Assembly (NCBI GenBank): GCA_032717465.1
Contig: CM064732.1
Span: 32,203,638 to 32,267,637, forward strand
DNA length: 64,000 nucleotides
Direction: 5' to 3'
Source of the DNA: Coenobita brevimanus
Lineage: Eukaryota; Arthropoda; Malacostraca; Decapoda; Coenobitidae
The notes under the pieces are model-generated. The model was not told where the DNA came from. It ran no database searches and saw nothing but the letters and a program-made list of their open reading frames with translations. This document shows positions 25,230 to 37,681 of this stretch, in pieces (within the stretch, counting starts at the first letter, position 1; every line of letters begins with the position of its first letter). Position numbers and translations under genes: made by a program.

Positions 25230-26669
25230 AAGTGAGTGTCATCTTTCAGTCAGAAAATCATAACTGATTAACAGCAACAACTTGCATATGAAGGGTAGTT
25301 GTTGCTCATTGTGGGTGATCTTGCCATTGTACTCCTCAACTTGAGCTACAACCTGCTCTGCATTGCTTTCATCAGATGCATTCCTGCAGTGTTCCCCTGT
25401 GCCATATCGTAATCGTCAGTGCCAGGCCAGGACTCTGGATCTTCTTCTAGGGATGATTTCCTGATTTGCATCTTATCTAAGAATTTGTGGGATGCTCGAG
25501 TTCCGGGATCTCTAAGAGTAACTTTTCCCTGGGGAAATGAAAGGCATTTGAGAGGGTCATCACTGCCCTGTTTGGTCTTCATGACTTTGACGAGCCTACG
25601 CTTTTCTTCCGCGGATAATTCAGGATAAAAAAGTGCCAGAGAGATGGGCTCTTCAGACATTGAAAGGAAAACAGGTCTTTCATGAGATCCTGCTCGAAGA
25701 GCTCACATACTCTAGTTTGATGTCCGGTGTTAGAAGCCGTAGTGTTGAAACCCATTTTGACCACTTGATGTGCAATTCTCCATCTTCGTAACTCAGCCAC
25801 GATAGCTACAGCCTAGGCTTCTCCAATCCCAGCTGTAATCATGGAAACACCGAGTTGCTGGGTAGCGTACATGTTGGTGATAAAAATGGGCGGTCGGTCC
25901 TCGGTTTCATTGCCTGTGAGGTCATCAAGCAGCTTACAATCTCAGTGAATGACAAACGGGCCTTTAAAGGGAAAACTCTTCTTGATTGTGAGAACAGCTG
26001 CAGACCAATGTCTCTCTCTGAATCAGTTGATGCTGGACTAGCTGATGGCATACCCCGACATGTTGTGGCAGAGGCTTTTGACCATCTCTGCAAGGATGGA
26101 CGAGGCATTATGATCACTTGCATTCATTCTGTCACAAGCAGCAACACAAGGGCTCATGACCGACTTTGATGTGTGCAGTTGTTTGGGAGGCTATGTACTT
26201 GTACTGGTGTCACCACCATTAGCAATTGCAGCTTTGCTAATGTATTCAGTACTGGAGGAAGAGAACTCCAGTTGGCCTGTAGTGGTCGCCTCAGTTGCCT
26301 GATGAACGACACATTCTCTGTACTTTTCATACTTCACTATCCTCTACATGACAGCCTACTCCCATTTAACCAATGTAGGGGCGATGCCTGCTGTGGACCC
26401 TCTTTGTCCTGGTTCACACTGGGCCTTGAGGAATTCCTTGTTCTCCGGAATGCTCATGAGGTTGAGAGTACTTTCATGGACTATACTGAACAGATTCTTC
26501 ATCGACAGTCTGAATTACCCTTCATATTTCAGTTGTCTGCCATGCCTCTTGGAGCTCTTCTTTAGGTTTTGCCACTTTGCGTCGAACTTCTTTGGCATAT
26601 TCATTGAATGGTCCATCCTCTTCGTGGGCATGTGGGAACATTTGTAAAATTCTTTGGCTTGAATCATGT
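25230..26669 (-). pseudogene. hAT-like transposase-derived sequence, copy 1, heavily decayed
   Basis: Minus-strand frames, read with several stops and shifts, show CDRMNASDHNASSI (about 26125), SFPFKGPFVIH, RPPIFITNMYATQQLG, then MGFNTTASNTG (about 25750) followed by a cysteine-containing helix region, and YPELSAEEKRRLV (about 25620). A D..(A/S)SNTG motif followed by C..H is the first catalytic D and CxxH feature of RNase-H-fold hAT-type transposases. The overall layout matches an uncharacterised arthropod protein family that I recall as highly repeated. Here the CRHH-type motif itself is damaged. The N-terminal end is cut by the LINE insertion boundary at 26670. No terminal repeats found. 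Confidence 0.55.
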
Positions 26670-28831
26670 CTTTTTTTATGCAAGGAAGAAGGAAACAAAG
26701 GCCAGGAGCCCGTGAATTGTTCCCTCCAAGAAAAATAAAAGATAAGAGAGCCAATTTCAAGAACTGTTCATTTCTATATGCCTGGACACACTGCAATTGA
26801 AAGACTTGAGATCATAGGCAGTAGTAAATACAGACAGTGGGAGTCAGATCGAGAGTTGACCTGTTGCATATATAAAGGACTGGGAACTCTTGCATTAGAG
26901 AGTTGGGCACAAAAAGGATGAGGGTTCGTTGCTACAGGGGTGCTACACACCCATCATAGTAGAGGAGGGATGCAAGCAAACAGTCCAGAAGAGCGGCGAC
27001 CACTGAAGTAGTGATAGAAAAGAGATAAAGATGCAACAGTATGGCGAAGATAGAGGTTGAAGGGAGCTAGTAAGAGGAGGAGAGTTGACGAGACAAAAAA
27101 CCTTTGACTCCACCTTCTTGAGAAGAGTTGTATGTGGGAAGCCTCCCTATACATGTGAATGGTACTCCACACAGGGGTGAATATAACCCATGTATAAAAT
27201 CAACAACTGTGCAAGGGTAAAGAGGCAGGGAGTCAGCTTAGCACAACTAATCTCTTGGAAGCAGATTTTACGAAAGAGGTTGTATGGTCTTTCCAATATA
27301 AATCCCAAGAGAATGAAACCCCAAGCAAGTTTAAAGATGATGCAGGATTAAACTGGATATTGTAAATTAGAGGGTACTCCTGTGGAAAATTTTGTCAGGT
27401 TGACAGATGCAAGAACTGAGTTTTTGATGCATTAAAAACAAGAATACTTTTACCCCAATCAGACATATGAGCCAAGTCAGATATCAGGTAGGCCATAGCC
27501 TCATCCCTTGTTTATTGAAGTAACTGCTGAGATGGACACTGTGGGAAGGGAGTGGAAGGGTGAAGAGTGGGGTCAACATTGTATGAGTGGATAGGGTAAG
27601 ATGTATAGCTTAGAAGGTTATTGGTGAACAAAACAAAGAGAGTTGGTGATAGGACACAGCCCTGAGGAACACCACAACTGATAGCTCTACAAGAATGGTG
27701 GCCATCTACCACAGCACCTATAGAAAGATCAGCGAGGAAGCTTGAGATAAAGGCACAGATACAAGGATAGAAACCGTAACACGACAGTTTGGAAATTAAA
27801 GATTTGTGCCAGACTCGATCGAAAACCTTTGAGATGTCCAATGCAATGGCAAAGCTTTCGTCATAATCCCAAAAGGAGGATGAACAGGAGTCTGAAAGGT
27901 AGGTGAGAAGAATGCCCGTGGAGCGTCCCTGGTGGAACTCATACTAATGACTGGAAAGAAGGTTGGGACACGAAACATGCTTTAAAATTTTTTGGTTACG
28001 AATAGACTCAAAAACATTTGAAATACAGGATGTTAAAACAATTGGGCGATAGTTAGAGGGTTGGGAATGGTCACCCTTCTTTGGAATAGGCTGAATGAAA
28101 GCAAACTTCCAGCAAGAAAGAAAGGTATAAGATGATAGACAAAGGCAAAAGAGTTTACCTAGGTGGGGTGTATGCACAGAAGCACAGTTCTTGAGGACAA
28201 TAGGAGGGACCCCATCAGGCCCATATGCCTTGTTAGTACTGAGGCCAGTATGGCAGAGAATACATCAATTAAAGTCAGCCGCAAGGAAGTCAGAAGGGGG
28301 AAGTCATGGAGGGACGGTGCCGAAATCGTCTAAGGTGGAATTGGAGGAGAAAGTCTGAGTGACGATTTCTGATTTATCAGTACTATAGCTATAAAGATAT
28401 CAAACTGGAAAAGAGGAGGGAAGGATGATGAGGTAAAGTTGTTAGAAAGGTTTTTGGCAAGGTGCCAGAGGGAGCTGGAAGAGTTTCAGTTGGAGAAATC
28501 ATAGCATTTAGTATGGTTGAAATTATTTTTAGCAGAGTAAAGAACTAATTTAGAATGATTCTGGGCAAAAACATAAAAGAGATGAGAATCAGGAGTGGGT
28601 TGGCTCTGGTACCTTTTGTAGGCCTTCTCCTTGTTGTGGACAGCATTAGAACAAGCATGATTAAACCAAGGCTTTTTGCATTAGTCTAAGGATATGAGAA
28701 AGAAATGTATGCATCCATGCTTGAGAGAATAACCTCCATCATGAGCAAGGTACACTCAGATGGCTCTTGGCCATGGAAGCAATAATCAGTCCAGGGAAAA
28801 TCAAAGTACTGCCTGAGGGCATCCCAGTCAA
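26670..28831 (-). mobile_element. LINE (Jockey/CR1/I-like), outer copy, 3' part
   Basis: Minus strand. From 28831 downward it continues the endonuclease-RT coding region, then RT blocks around 28000-27512 (ISKVFDRVWHKSL, GVPQGCVLSPTL), and ends at 26670 with ATGCA plus an A-run. The RT active site reads YNVD instead of YADD, so it is dead. It joins in sequence and frame to 32135-33460 on the same strand; the two parts are one element split by the copy at 28832-32134. Clade assignment beyond Jockey/CR1/I-like is uncertain. Confidence 0.8.
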
Positions 28832-31800
28832 CTGACTATGAAAAATCTTCGACCATCTTACTTCTAAGATGGAACACATTCTATTCATTTCTCCTTTCTC
28901 TGAAATCTCTATTCTAGGAGATTTCAATATTCACCACCACCTTTGCTCTCCTCTCCTTTCACTGATCCACCTCATGAACAAGCCTACATCTTTATTCTTA
29001 ATAACCAATTGCAGCTTGTACAGCTTCCTACCCATATCCCTGACCATCTTGGAGATAGATCCACCATACTTGACCTCTTCCTTACAAGTAATCCTTCTGC
29101 TTGCACTGTTAACCCCTTCATGCACAATGACTCAAAATGAGTGAAAATGGTATTAGTCTGAAGAGGAACCGATGATGCACTATGACACACTCGTTAGTGT
29201 TGGTCTGGAGAAATGCTGATTAGGCAATTCTGGACAAAAATATTCACCAAAAATTATGTTTTAGCATGAAATGCATCAATATCAGGTGAGTCATAGGGGA
29301 GGATGTCTTTCCAGGCCAACGCTCTCAAATAGTCAGCATTCTCTCGGTTATTGGTTCTGGGGGGGGAAGGGGCAAGCGCGATTTTTGGCAATTTACTCTA
29401 AAAACTATTGGTCGTATCAGAATTCTGACAACACCACGTGAAAGCTTGTACAATTTTGCATCTACCTGTAGACATAATGCTCTTGCATTATGGAGACAAA
29501 TTTTTGTGCTAGAGTGTAGGGCAGTAATTTTCACTGTTGAACAACAATATTCTCACCTCATTTCGGTATTTTCACAGTACTTTTACTCATCACTTTTTGT
29601 GTTTTTATTACCTTATCATATAGTGTAAACATCAGGGAATATGAAGGTATACAATTTATACCACTATAACCAATTTCTGGGGCAAATAAAATACATGGGA
29701 ATGTTTTCCTTTGTGTGTTAGTCCAGCCTGCCATCGTGGCATTGTCTCTGATGATGTCACACACACAGAAAACTTACAGTGCACGAGGGGGTTAATCTTT
29801 CCTCTCTGTTGGGCTCCTCTGATCACATCCTTATTACCTTAACCTGTCCTATTGCTCCGGTGGACCCTCCAGAGAAATGTCGGTTATGGCACTTTGGAGC
29901 TGCTGATTGGGAGGCCCTCAGGCAGTATTTCTTTGATTTTCCGTGGAATAATTATTGCTTCCATGGCTGGGAGCCATCTGAATGTGCCTTGCACATTACG
30001 GAGGTTGTTCTCTCGGGTATGGAAGCATACATTCCTTTCTCATATCTCTTGACTAATGCAAGAAAGCCTTGATTTAATCACGCTTGTTCTAATGCTGTCC
30101 AAAACAAGAATGCCTACAAAAGATACTGGAGACAGCCTCCCCCTGAATCACTTCTTTTTAATGTCAGCCCAGAATCTTGCTAAGTCTGTTCTTCGTGCTG
30201 CTTAATATAATTTCATCAATACTAAATGCTCTCAACTCTCTAACTCGAATTCTTCCTGCTCCTTCTGGCATCTTGCCAAAAACCTTTCTAACAAGTGTAC
30301 CTCATCATCCTTCCATCCTCTTTTCTACTCTGATGGCTCTGTAACTATTTCTTCTACTGATAAAGCAGATCCTTTCACTCAAACTTTCTCCTCCAATTCC
30401 ACCTTAGACGATTCCGGTGCTGTTCCTCCGTTACCTCCCCTCTTTCACCTCCCCTCTTCTGACTTTCTCAGGGCTGACATTAAAATTTCTTCAGCTGATG
30501 TATTTTCTGCCATCACTGGCCTCAGTACTAACAAGGCATATGGGCCTGATGGGATCTCTTGTGTTGTCCTCAAAAACTGTACTTCTGTGCATACACCCTG
30601 CCTAGGTAAACTCTTTTGTCTTTGTCTATCAACTTGTACTTTTCCTTCTTGCTGGAAGTTTGCTTTCATTCAGCCAGTCCCAAAGAAGGTTGACCATTCC
30701 CAACCCTCTAACTATTGCCCAATTGCTTTAACATCCTGTGTCTCAATTTTTTTTTTAGTTTATTCTTAACAGAAAAATTTTAAAGTATCTTTCGTATCAT
30801 AACCCCCTATCTGATTGTCAGTATGGGTTCCGTCAAGGATGCTCCACTGGCAATCTTCTCACCTACCTTTCAGACTCCTGGTCATCCTCCTTTCGGACTT
30901 TGGCGAAAGCTATGCCATTGCACTTAACATCTCAAAGGCTTTCAATGAAGCCTGGCATAAATGTTTTATTTCCACTTTGCCCTCTTATGGTTTCTATCAT
31001 TCTCTCTGTGCCTTCATCTATAACTTCCTTTCTGGTCGTTCTATTACTACTGCTGTAGACGGACACCATTCTTCTCCAAGATGAATCAACAGTGGTGTTC
31101 CTCAGGGCTCTGCTCTATTATCATCTCCCTTCCCTTTATTAATCAATGACTTTCTAAGCTGTACATCTAATCCTATGCACTCATATGTTGATGATTCCAC
31201 CCTTCACCTTTCCATTCGTTTCTTGCAAAGTCCATCTCAGCAGTTACTTCAACAAACAAGGGATGATCCTATGGCACACTTAATGTCTGACTTGGCTCTT
31301 ATCTCTGACTGGGGTAAAAATACTCTTATTGTTTTTAATGCATCAACGACTTAGTTTTTACCCCTGTCAACCTGACAAAATCTTCCACAGGCATACCCAC
31401 TAACGTTTAATAATATCCAGCTTAATCCTACATCATGCTTAAACATACTTGGGGTTTCATTCTCTCATGACTTAACTTTGAAAGATCATATTACATCTCT
31501 TGTGAAGACTGCTTCCAAGAGATTAGGTGTGCTAAGCCGACTCTGTACCTTCTTTACCTCTGCAGAATTGTTGACTTTATACACAGGTTTTATTTGCCCC
31601 TGTGTAGAGTACAACTCTTATGTGTGGCGAGGGTCCCCACATATAGCTGTTCTCAAAAAGGTGGCATCAAAGGCTGTTCATCTCAGTAACTCTCTTCCTC
31701 TTACTGGCTCCCTTCATGCTCTGTCTCTTTGCTGCACTGTTGCATCTTAATCTCTTTACTATCGCTACTTCAATGATCACTGCTCCTCTGAACTGTCTGC

Positions 31801-32134
31801 ATCCCTCCACCTCTATGATGGGTGCATAGCACCCGTCCAACAACAAACTCTCATCCCTTTTCTGTCCAACTATCTAATGCAAGAGTTAACCGTTACTCCC
31901 AGTCCTTCAGTTATGCAACATGTCAACTCAGGAACTGTCTCCCTCTGTCCGTATTTCCTACTCCTTATGACCTCCAGTCTTTCAAATGCAGTGTGTCCAG
32001 GCATCTCGAAATGAACCGATTTTGAATTTGGCTCTCTTTTGTATTGTTTATGTTTTTTTTTTCTTGGAAGGAACAGTTTGCAGGCTCCTGGCCTTTGATT
32101 CCTTCTTCTTTGCATTAAAAAAAAAAAAAAAAAA
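28832..32134 (+). mobile_element. LINE (same family), inner copy inserted in opposite orientation
   Basis: Plus strand, 5'-truncated in the endonuclease domain (ISILGDFNIHHH at about 28900), then RT. A YVDD active site (SYVDDSTLH) lies at about 31185, and the GVPQGSAL block is near 31095. It finishes with an 18 bp A-tail at 32117-32134. Multiple stops break the frame. Copy boundaries come from comparison with the outer copy, whose sequence LWNFGA/DWDALR is cut exactly here. It carries a TTAA MITE at 29113-29791. Confidence 0.85.
29113..29791. mobile_element. piggyBac-type MITE (679 bp) inside the inner LINE
   Basis: TTAA at 29109-29112 and 29792-29795 flank it. The paralogous LINE copy at 32135-33460 has one TTAA at the same place. 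Ends are CCCCTTCATGCAC and, on the other strand, CCCCCTCGTGCAC. No transposase. LINE coding sequence resumes directly after the second TTAA. Confidence 0.88.
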
Positions 32135-33460
32135 TAGTGGCTCCAAAGTTCCACAACTGACTTTTCTTTGGAGAATCCATTGGCCGTACTGGAGTGAGAG
32201 GATAGGTTAAGGTGATATGGTTGTGATCAGAGGAGTGCAACGGCGAGAAAAGATTAACAGCATATGCAGATAGATTAGTTGTAAGGAAGAGGTCAAGTAT
32301 GTTGGAACTCTCTCCAAGATGATCAGGGATATGGGCAGGGTGCTGTACAAGTTGCTCTAGGTCATTAATGATAGAAAATATGTAGGCTTGTTCACAAGGT
32401 GGATCAGTGAAAGGAGAGGAGAGCCAAAAGTGGTGGTGAACATTGAAATCTCCTAGAATGGAGATTTCAGAGAAAGGAGAAATGGGTAGAATGTGTTCCA
32501 TCTTAGAAGTAAGATAATCAAAGAATTTTTGATAGTCAGTAGAATTAGAGGATAAGTAAACAGCACAGATATAGTTAGTCAGAGAATAACAGGAAAGCCA
32601 AAGCCAGAGAGTAGAGAAATCAGGAGATTCAAGTCCAGGAACACGAGAACAATATATATCGTTGCTTACATGTGGATAACAGCCACCTTTGGCTTTGAAA
32701 TGAGTATAGAGAAATTAGGATACAGAGAAGGATTTGCTATCAGTGGCCTCAGACAGCTGAGTCTCAGTTAGGATGGGAAGGTGAGGTTTAGAGGAGGAGA
32801 GGTGGTGCTCAACAGAAAGAAAGTTAAAGGAAAGACAGTGAATGTTGCAGAAATGAAGAAGTGAGTCAGACAGTGGTTCCTGGCATTTCGCTGGGCTGTC
32901 ACCAGGAGAGGGGCAGATGCTGGGGGCATTTATGGTTCCCCCCCCCCTTCCCTGGGGACAACGAGGCTTGATGTTGAGATGCTATTTTGCAAATTTTGAA
33001 TAGGAAGTGTAGTGTACAATGTGCATGTAGTTTGGTGCTGACAGTAAGAGGAACTTGTATTGAAGAGCATGCTGGCCTACTCTCTGTGTTACTGAAACAC
33101 TGAAAATGTTCAACAAAGAGGGATGGTCAGGAGCTAGTCCTGAGGGCTGATGAAATGGGAGCTCCGGCTGTCCCTGCAATCAGCTTTCCATCCACCTTGG
33201 GAGTATTGCCCTGCTCCATTGGTGCTCCAGTCTATTCCCATGCCAGACAACTTCTGCCACAGGCATCTTTTGTGCACATGGAAATGGAGGAAATTACAGA
33301 GAAGTTCTCCATTTGTGGGCAGTTTAGCACCACGCAGCTTATCTTGTTAGCGCTCTGACATATATGGAGGTTCCCGCTTCTTCCGTTCTGATGTACAATT
33401 CGTAACAATCGTTTACTTACTGCAAAACTTGAGGCCTTACTTGAGCAATTGGACATGTTA
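32135..33460 (-). mobile_element. LINE outer copy, 5' part
   Basis: Minus strand. Endonuclease frame at 32501-32115 with ISILGDFNVHHH and SSDHNHITL (GDFN and SDH endonuclease motifs), preceded by upstream coding and untranslated sequence to about 33460. Sequence stops at LWNFGA next to the A-tail of the inner copy and resumes at 28831. Confidence 0.78.
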
Positions 33461-34378
33461 ACATGATAAGTTTGTGACTGGAGGAGTCCAACTAAAAGAA
33501 AAGATCAACAGCATAAGCAGAAGAATTAGTTGTAAGGAAGAGGTCAGGTAAGTTGTTACTCTCTCTAAGGTGGTCAGGGATATGGATAGGGTGTGTACAA
33601 ACTGGTCAAGGTCATTAAGGATAGAAAAGATGTAGGCATGTTCACCAGGTGGATCAGTGAAAGGAGAGGAGAGCCAAAGGTGGTGGTGAACATTGAAATC
33701 ACTTAAAATGGAGATTTCAGAGAAAGGGAATGGATTGAATTTGTTCCATCAAAGAAGTAAAATACTCAAAGAATTTCCCATAGTAGAATTAGGAGGTAAG
33801 TAAATGGCGCAGATATATTTAGTCAGAAAATGATAGGACAGCCGAAGCCAGAGAGTAGAGAATTTAAAAGATTCAAGTTCAGGAAAATGAGAGCAAGATA
33901 TGTTGTTGCATACATATACACAACAGCCACATTTAGCTATGAAATGAGTATAGAGAAAGTAGGAAGATACAGAGAAGTGTTTGCTATCATTTACCTAAGA
34001 CAGTTAAGTATGTTTGTGGAAGGGAAGGTGAGGTTTAGAGAATGACAGATGGTGCTTAACAGAGAATAAGTTAGAGGGCAGGCGATGAATTTTGCAGAAT
34101 TTTAAGAAGTGAGTCCGACAATGGTTCCAGGCATCTCGATTGGTCGTCACCGGAAGAGGGGAGAATGGCGAAGGCTTTCATGGTCCCCCTCCTCCCTTGG
34201 GACTCTGAGGTTTGGTGTTATGATGCCATTTTCATCAAAATTTGAAATAGAAATGTAGTGTGTAATGTGCATTAGTTTGATGTTGACAGTTAGAGGAAGT
34301 TGTATTGGACAGCATGCTGGCCTACTTTCTGTGTTACTAAAATACTGTAAAGGTTCAGCAAAAGGGGATGGTGAAAGG
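33461..34378 (-). mobile_element. LINE, same family, additional 5' fragment
   Basis: Parallels 32215-33130 base for base with moderate divergence, in the same orientation, immediately beside it. It lacks everything downstream of the endonuclease. It could be a tandem duplication of the outer element's 5' region or a separate insertion. Confidence 0.75.
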
Positions 34379-34528
34379 TTTAGTTATTTGTATTTTTAGG
34401 ATTTAGTATAGGTTAGCAATTTGTCTGTTAGGTTATCAGTTTTAGGGTTTTTTAGATTAGGTATCTTTTTTCTAATGTAATATGCAAAAAGATAAAATAA
34501 AAAAATAATAAATGAAATAAATAAATAA

Positions 34529-34536
<8 letters not shown>

Positions 34537-34606
<70 letters not shown>

Positions 34607-34647
34607 AACCTCTGTGGTGCAGTAGTAAAATGTGCATTTTTGTACAT

Positions 34648-34708
<61 letters not shown>
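34537..34708. repeat. (TA)n array holding a 45 bp SINE scrap
   Basis: Two TA runs enclose 34605-34650, which reads CCTCTGTGGTGCAGTAGTAA, the same as the tRNA-like head of the SINE at 37188-37576. Confidence 0.85.
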
Positions 34709-34711
<3 letters not shown>

Positions 34712-34749
34712 GGTTATAACTTTTTACAAGCTTATGTTCCTGTACCTCA

Positions 34750-37044
34750 AGTTGAACTTTTGCTTAAAGACAAAGAAAAAGCCCTTATTCCTCTCAGTTA
34801 AAAAAAAAGTCACCCCAAAATGAAAAATTCGATTTTTGGAAATGTATATTTACATGTATAATAATAATAAAAAAAAGAGCTTATACAAATGCATTAATAC
34901 TTAAAATCACTGTTTATTACCTAGAATAAATCTAAGTTGCAGTTTGGCTTTGTTTCTGCAGGCAGCATAAAGTTCCTGCATCACTTCATTGCACCTTCTG
35001 CACACTGATTACTTCTGGTATCTTGAGTAAGGATGGCTCTTTCTTCCAGCGATTCTGCAGTGAGTTTAGTGCTTTTTTTTTTTTTTTTTGTAAAGTTTCA
35101 ATATTTCTGACAAGTTCTTGAAGTCATTTTCATTGTACATCTGATTAGTAAACCAGTACTCTGCCCATTCGTACGAAATGGATCTGCATATCTTTTGCAA
35201 AGTCTTCCTTGTTGTAGGTATAAGAATGAATGCAAGGATAGCGAGAATTGCTCTTGATTTCCACCTCGCATTACTGATATTTGGAATTTTGTGAAAGTTA
35301 ATAAAAGGAAAACGCCATTTTTCTTCTAAGAATCTAAATACTCGTGTTAAATGGTACAAAAACTTCATGTCATCTATCCATCCTGACTAATTGAGTATCT
35401 CTTCTGTTCCATTAACAAACTGTGATTTTAGTTTTTCATAATTCTTTATTAGTTGAGACAAAAAATGGATATTTGATGTTTAGAGAATTAGTGTTAGCGC
35501 CAAGTTCTTCATCCATCACAAAACACAAAATCCTATCCAGAACGTGATGCTGACAACCTATAAATTGTTGTTTGTCGAAACTCTTATCCGAGAACATTTG
35601 TTGTAATCTGACAACAACTCTTTTTCCTTGTGTTAACGCTACAGTAGTTGTATCAGCAATGATCATTTTTATTGCATGCCATAAGTTGTATCCATCAATA
35701 ACTTTTGCAATTCCTTGCCAGTTTCCAAACGCAATGCATCCAATTTTATTTCGGTTCTATCATTTTTAAGTACAGTAGTACTACTTGGTACTCATTTTCA
35801 TCAATCCACTTTCCATCGAAATGTAAAGACCATGTTTCCAAATGTAACTTTTCTATCATTTCCTCCATGAGCGTAGCAGCCACTTTTGTATACAGACTTG
35901 TAAATTGCTGCTTGACTTGGAGCTGGAATGTCAGTACCATTATGTGACAATTGTTTGCATATTTTAGCAGCTTATTTGTTGATACTCCAGCAGATGTCAT
36001 CAAGTTAGCTGCAACTTTACTTTTGTTGTGTTTTCTAGTTGGTGGATGATTAGTCTCATCTTCATCTTGTATTTGCTGTCATCAGATTCAGTGCAACTAC
36101 CACTAAATGAAAGATTGTAAGATGTTGATGTTAATATAGGTTCATCAGGCAGCTTTCGTCTTTTTGAGGGGTGAATGGTTTCCTTACTTGCAACTTGACC
36201 TGTTGAGTACCTCACTTCTCCTTTGCTTTGCACTTGTAAGTGGTAGAGTTGTTTATCTTCAGTGGATAACCAATAACCATTTACTTTTGTGATATCAAAA
36301 AGGCTATTTAGGGCATCATATTTCCCTCTCGTGACACATTCACCGTAAGATTTTAGCACCTTGTCAAGCTTTGCTTCCATTGCTTGATCTGACACATGTG
36401 GAAGGTTCAATTTATTCTCCCATAATTTCGTAACTTCTTTGGAAATTTTGACTATTCGTTCTATTCTTAATTTGATTTTTGCTCCAAAAAACTGGTAAAG
36501 TCCAACAACTTGCATTGGTTTGGCATTCTGCATTTTTCTTCCACTGAAGATTCTTTTAAAGACATAGTCCCTCTTCTTCTATGCGACTGCTGGAACTGCA
36601 CCAAATAACTGGTCCAGACATCCTTGTTCTTCTGTACGATAGTATCACTTCTTTTGTGCGACATCATGCTTATCTGAAAAACAAAAATATTTAATATATA
36701 ACAGTAACACAATAAGCAATTATTTTGCTGACCGTTCACCTGTAAACTGCGAAGATAACTGTTAGATGCTGAAAACTGCATCCTGTTTTATAATATTTAG
36801 ATTATTGTAGAATGTTCTAAACAGTGTTACAGACTGTTCTAGAAAGTTGTAAAGAATTGTAAAATCTTCTGTGCAAGTACATAAATTTGTAAAAAAAAAT
36901 CTATATAAAGAATAAGAAAGCAATAAAACTTGCATGTGGTAACGTTATATATATGATAATCCATTTTTTTCATTTCGGGGTGACCTTGTTTTAAAACTGA
37001 GAGGAATAAGGGCTTTTTTCTTTGTTTTCAAACAAAAGTTCATC
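34750..37044 (-). mobile_element. hAT-like DNA transposon with ~80 bp terminal inverted repeats
   Basis: 34750-34829 matches the reverse complement of 36963-37044; shared text includes AAGCCCTTATTCCTCTCAGT and GTCACCCC.AAATGAAAAA. It encloses one minus-strand transposase-like pseudogene. Both sides are TA arrays. The 8 bp target duplication usual for hAT cannot be read because the exact outer ends are unclear. Confidence 0.75.
34916..36667 (-). pseudogene. hAT-like transposase, copy 2, decayed
   Basis: Coding starts at ATG 36667 (MMSHKRSDTI). It contains a long region with KVLKSYGECVTRGKYDALNS (about 36370), then HLETWSLHFDGKWI (about 35830), and IADTTTVALTQGKR (about 35655) followed by FIGCQHHVLDRIL (about 35550). 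The first catalytic D and the C..H motif of the hAT RNase-H fold are therefore both present. It continues with FLYHLTRVFRFLEE and NISNARWKSRAI near 35300. Frames change near 36500, 35990, 35700 and 35440, so it is not functional as is. Same family layout as the remnant at 25230-26669 but clearly a different lineage. Function is inferred from motif order and the surrounding inverted repeats. Confidence 0.65.
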
Positions 37045-37063
37045 AACTTACAATACAGGCTAC

Positions 37064-37187
<124 letters not shown>

Positions 37188-37574
37188 CACCATCATCCGT
37201 TGAGGTCCATTGTAGGACCGGCATATCCCTACCGAAGCAGGGACGATACAGCCAATGTATCTCTACCCAGTGGCTTAGGCTGTCTGGTAGAGTCTGTATG
37301 CACAGTAGGGTGAGAAATGCTTGTGAGTGTAACTGTAGTGTTGGAGCGGCTTTGGACGTGTGTGTAATCTGTGAACCAAGTGTAATCGGCCCGCCTTAAG
37401 CCGACTGGGTGCACGCATACTAGTATTCGACACTGGTTCAACCACAGCACCCCTTATGTCCGCCAAAGCGGTCAGTGGCTCGGTGAACGCTTCCCAACGT
37501 TTTTACAACTCTGGCGGGAGGCGAACCCGCGTCCACCAGCGTGCGAGACGTACACTCTACCACTGTACCACAGA

Positions 37575-37576
<2 letters not shown>
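37188..37576 (-). mobile_element. tRNA-like SINE, copy 1
   Basis: Minus strand. The head reads CCTCTGTGGTACAGTGGTAG (A-box-like) with GGTTCGCCTCC (B-box-like) 40 bases later, the spacing of a pol III promoter. The ~320 bp body ends in GATGATGGTGATT before the TA array. It matches 54685-55076 on the plus strand throughout head and body. The tail resembles that of RTE family I, which may supply the enzymes (inference). Confidence 0.82.
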
Positions 37577-37647
<71 letters not shown>

Positions 37648-37680
37648 TAGATAGATATATAGATATATATATAGATATAT
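37577..37680. repeat. (TC)n then (TA/GATA)n microsatellite
   Basis: About 39 bp TC followed by TA and GATA words up to the start of the RTE-like element. Confidence 0.95.
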
Positions 37681-37681
37681 G

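Noticed and set aside
25855..26169. 104-codon plus-strand frame at the hAT-like remnant
   Set aside because: The minus strand shows the family motifs across the same interval; the plus-strand frame is a shadow.
33150..33358. 66-67 codon plus-strand frames with SFPSTLGVL-type sequence
   Set aside because: Inside the LINE 5' region in antisense orientation; no support as a gene.
37500..37576. Possible genuine tRNA gene
   Set aside because: The A and B boxes are good but the acceptor and anticodon stems do not pair well, and the sequence continues into a repeated SINE body.
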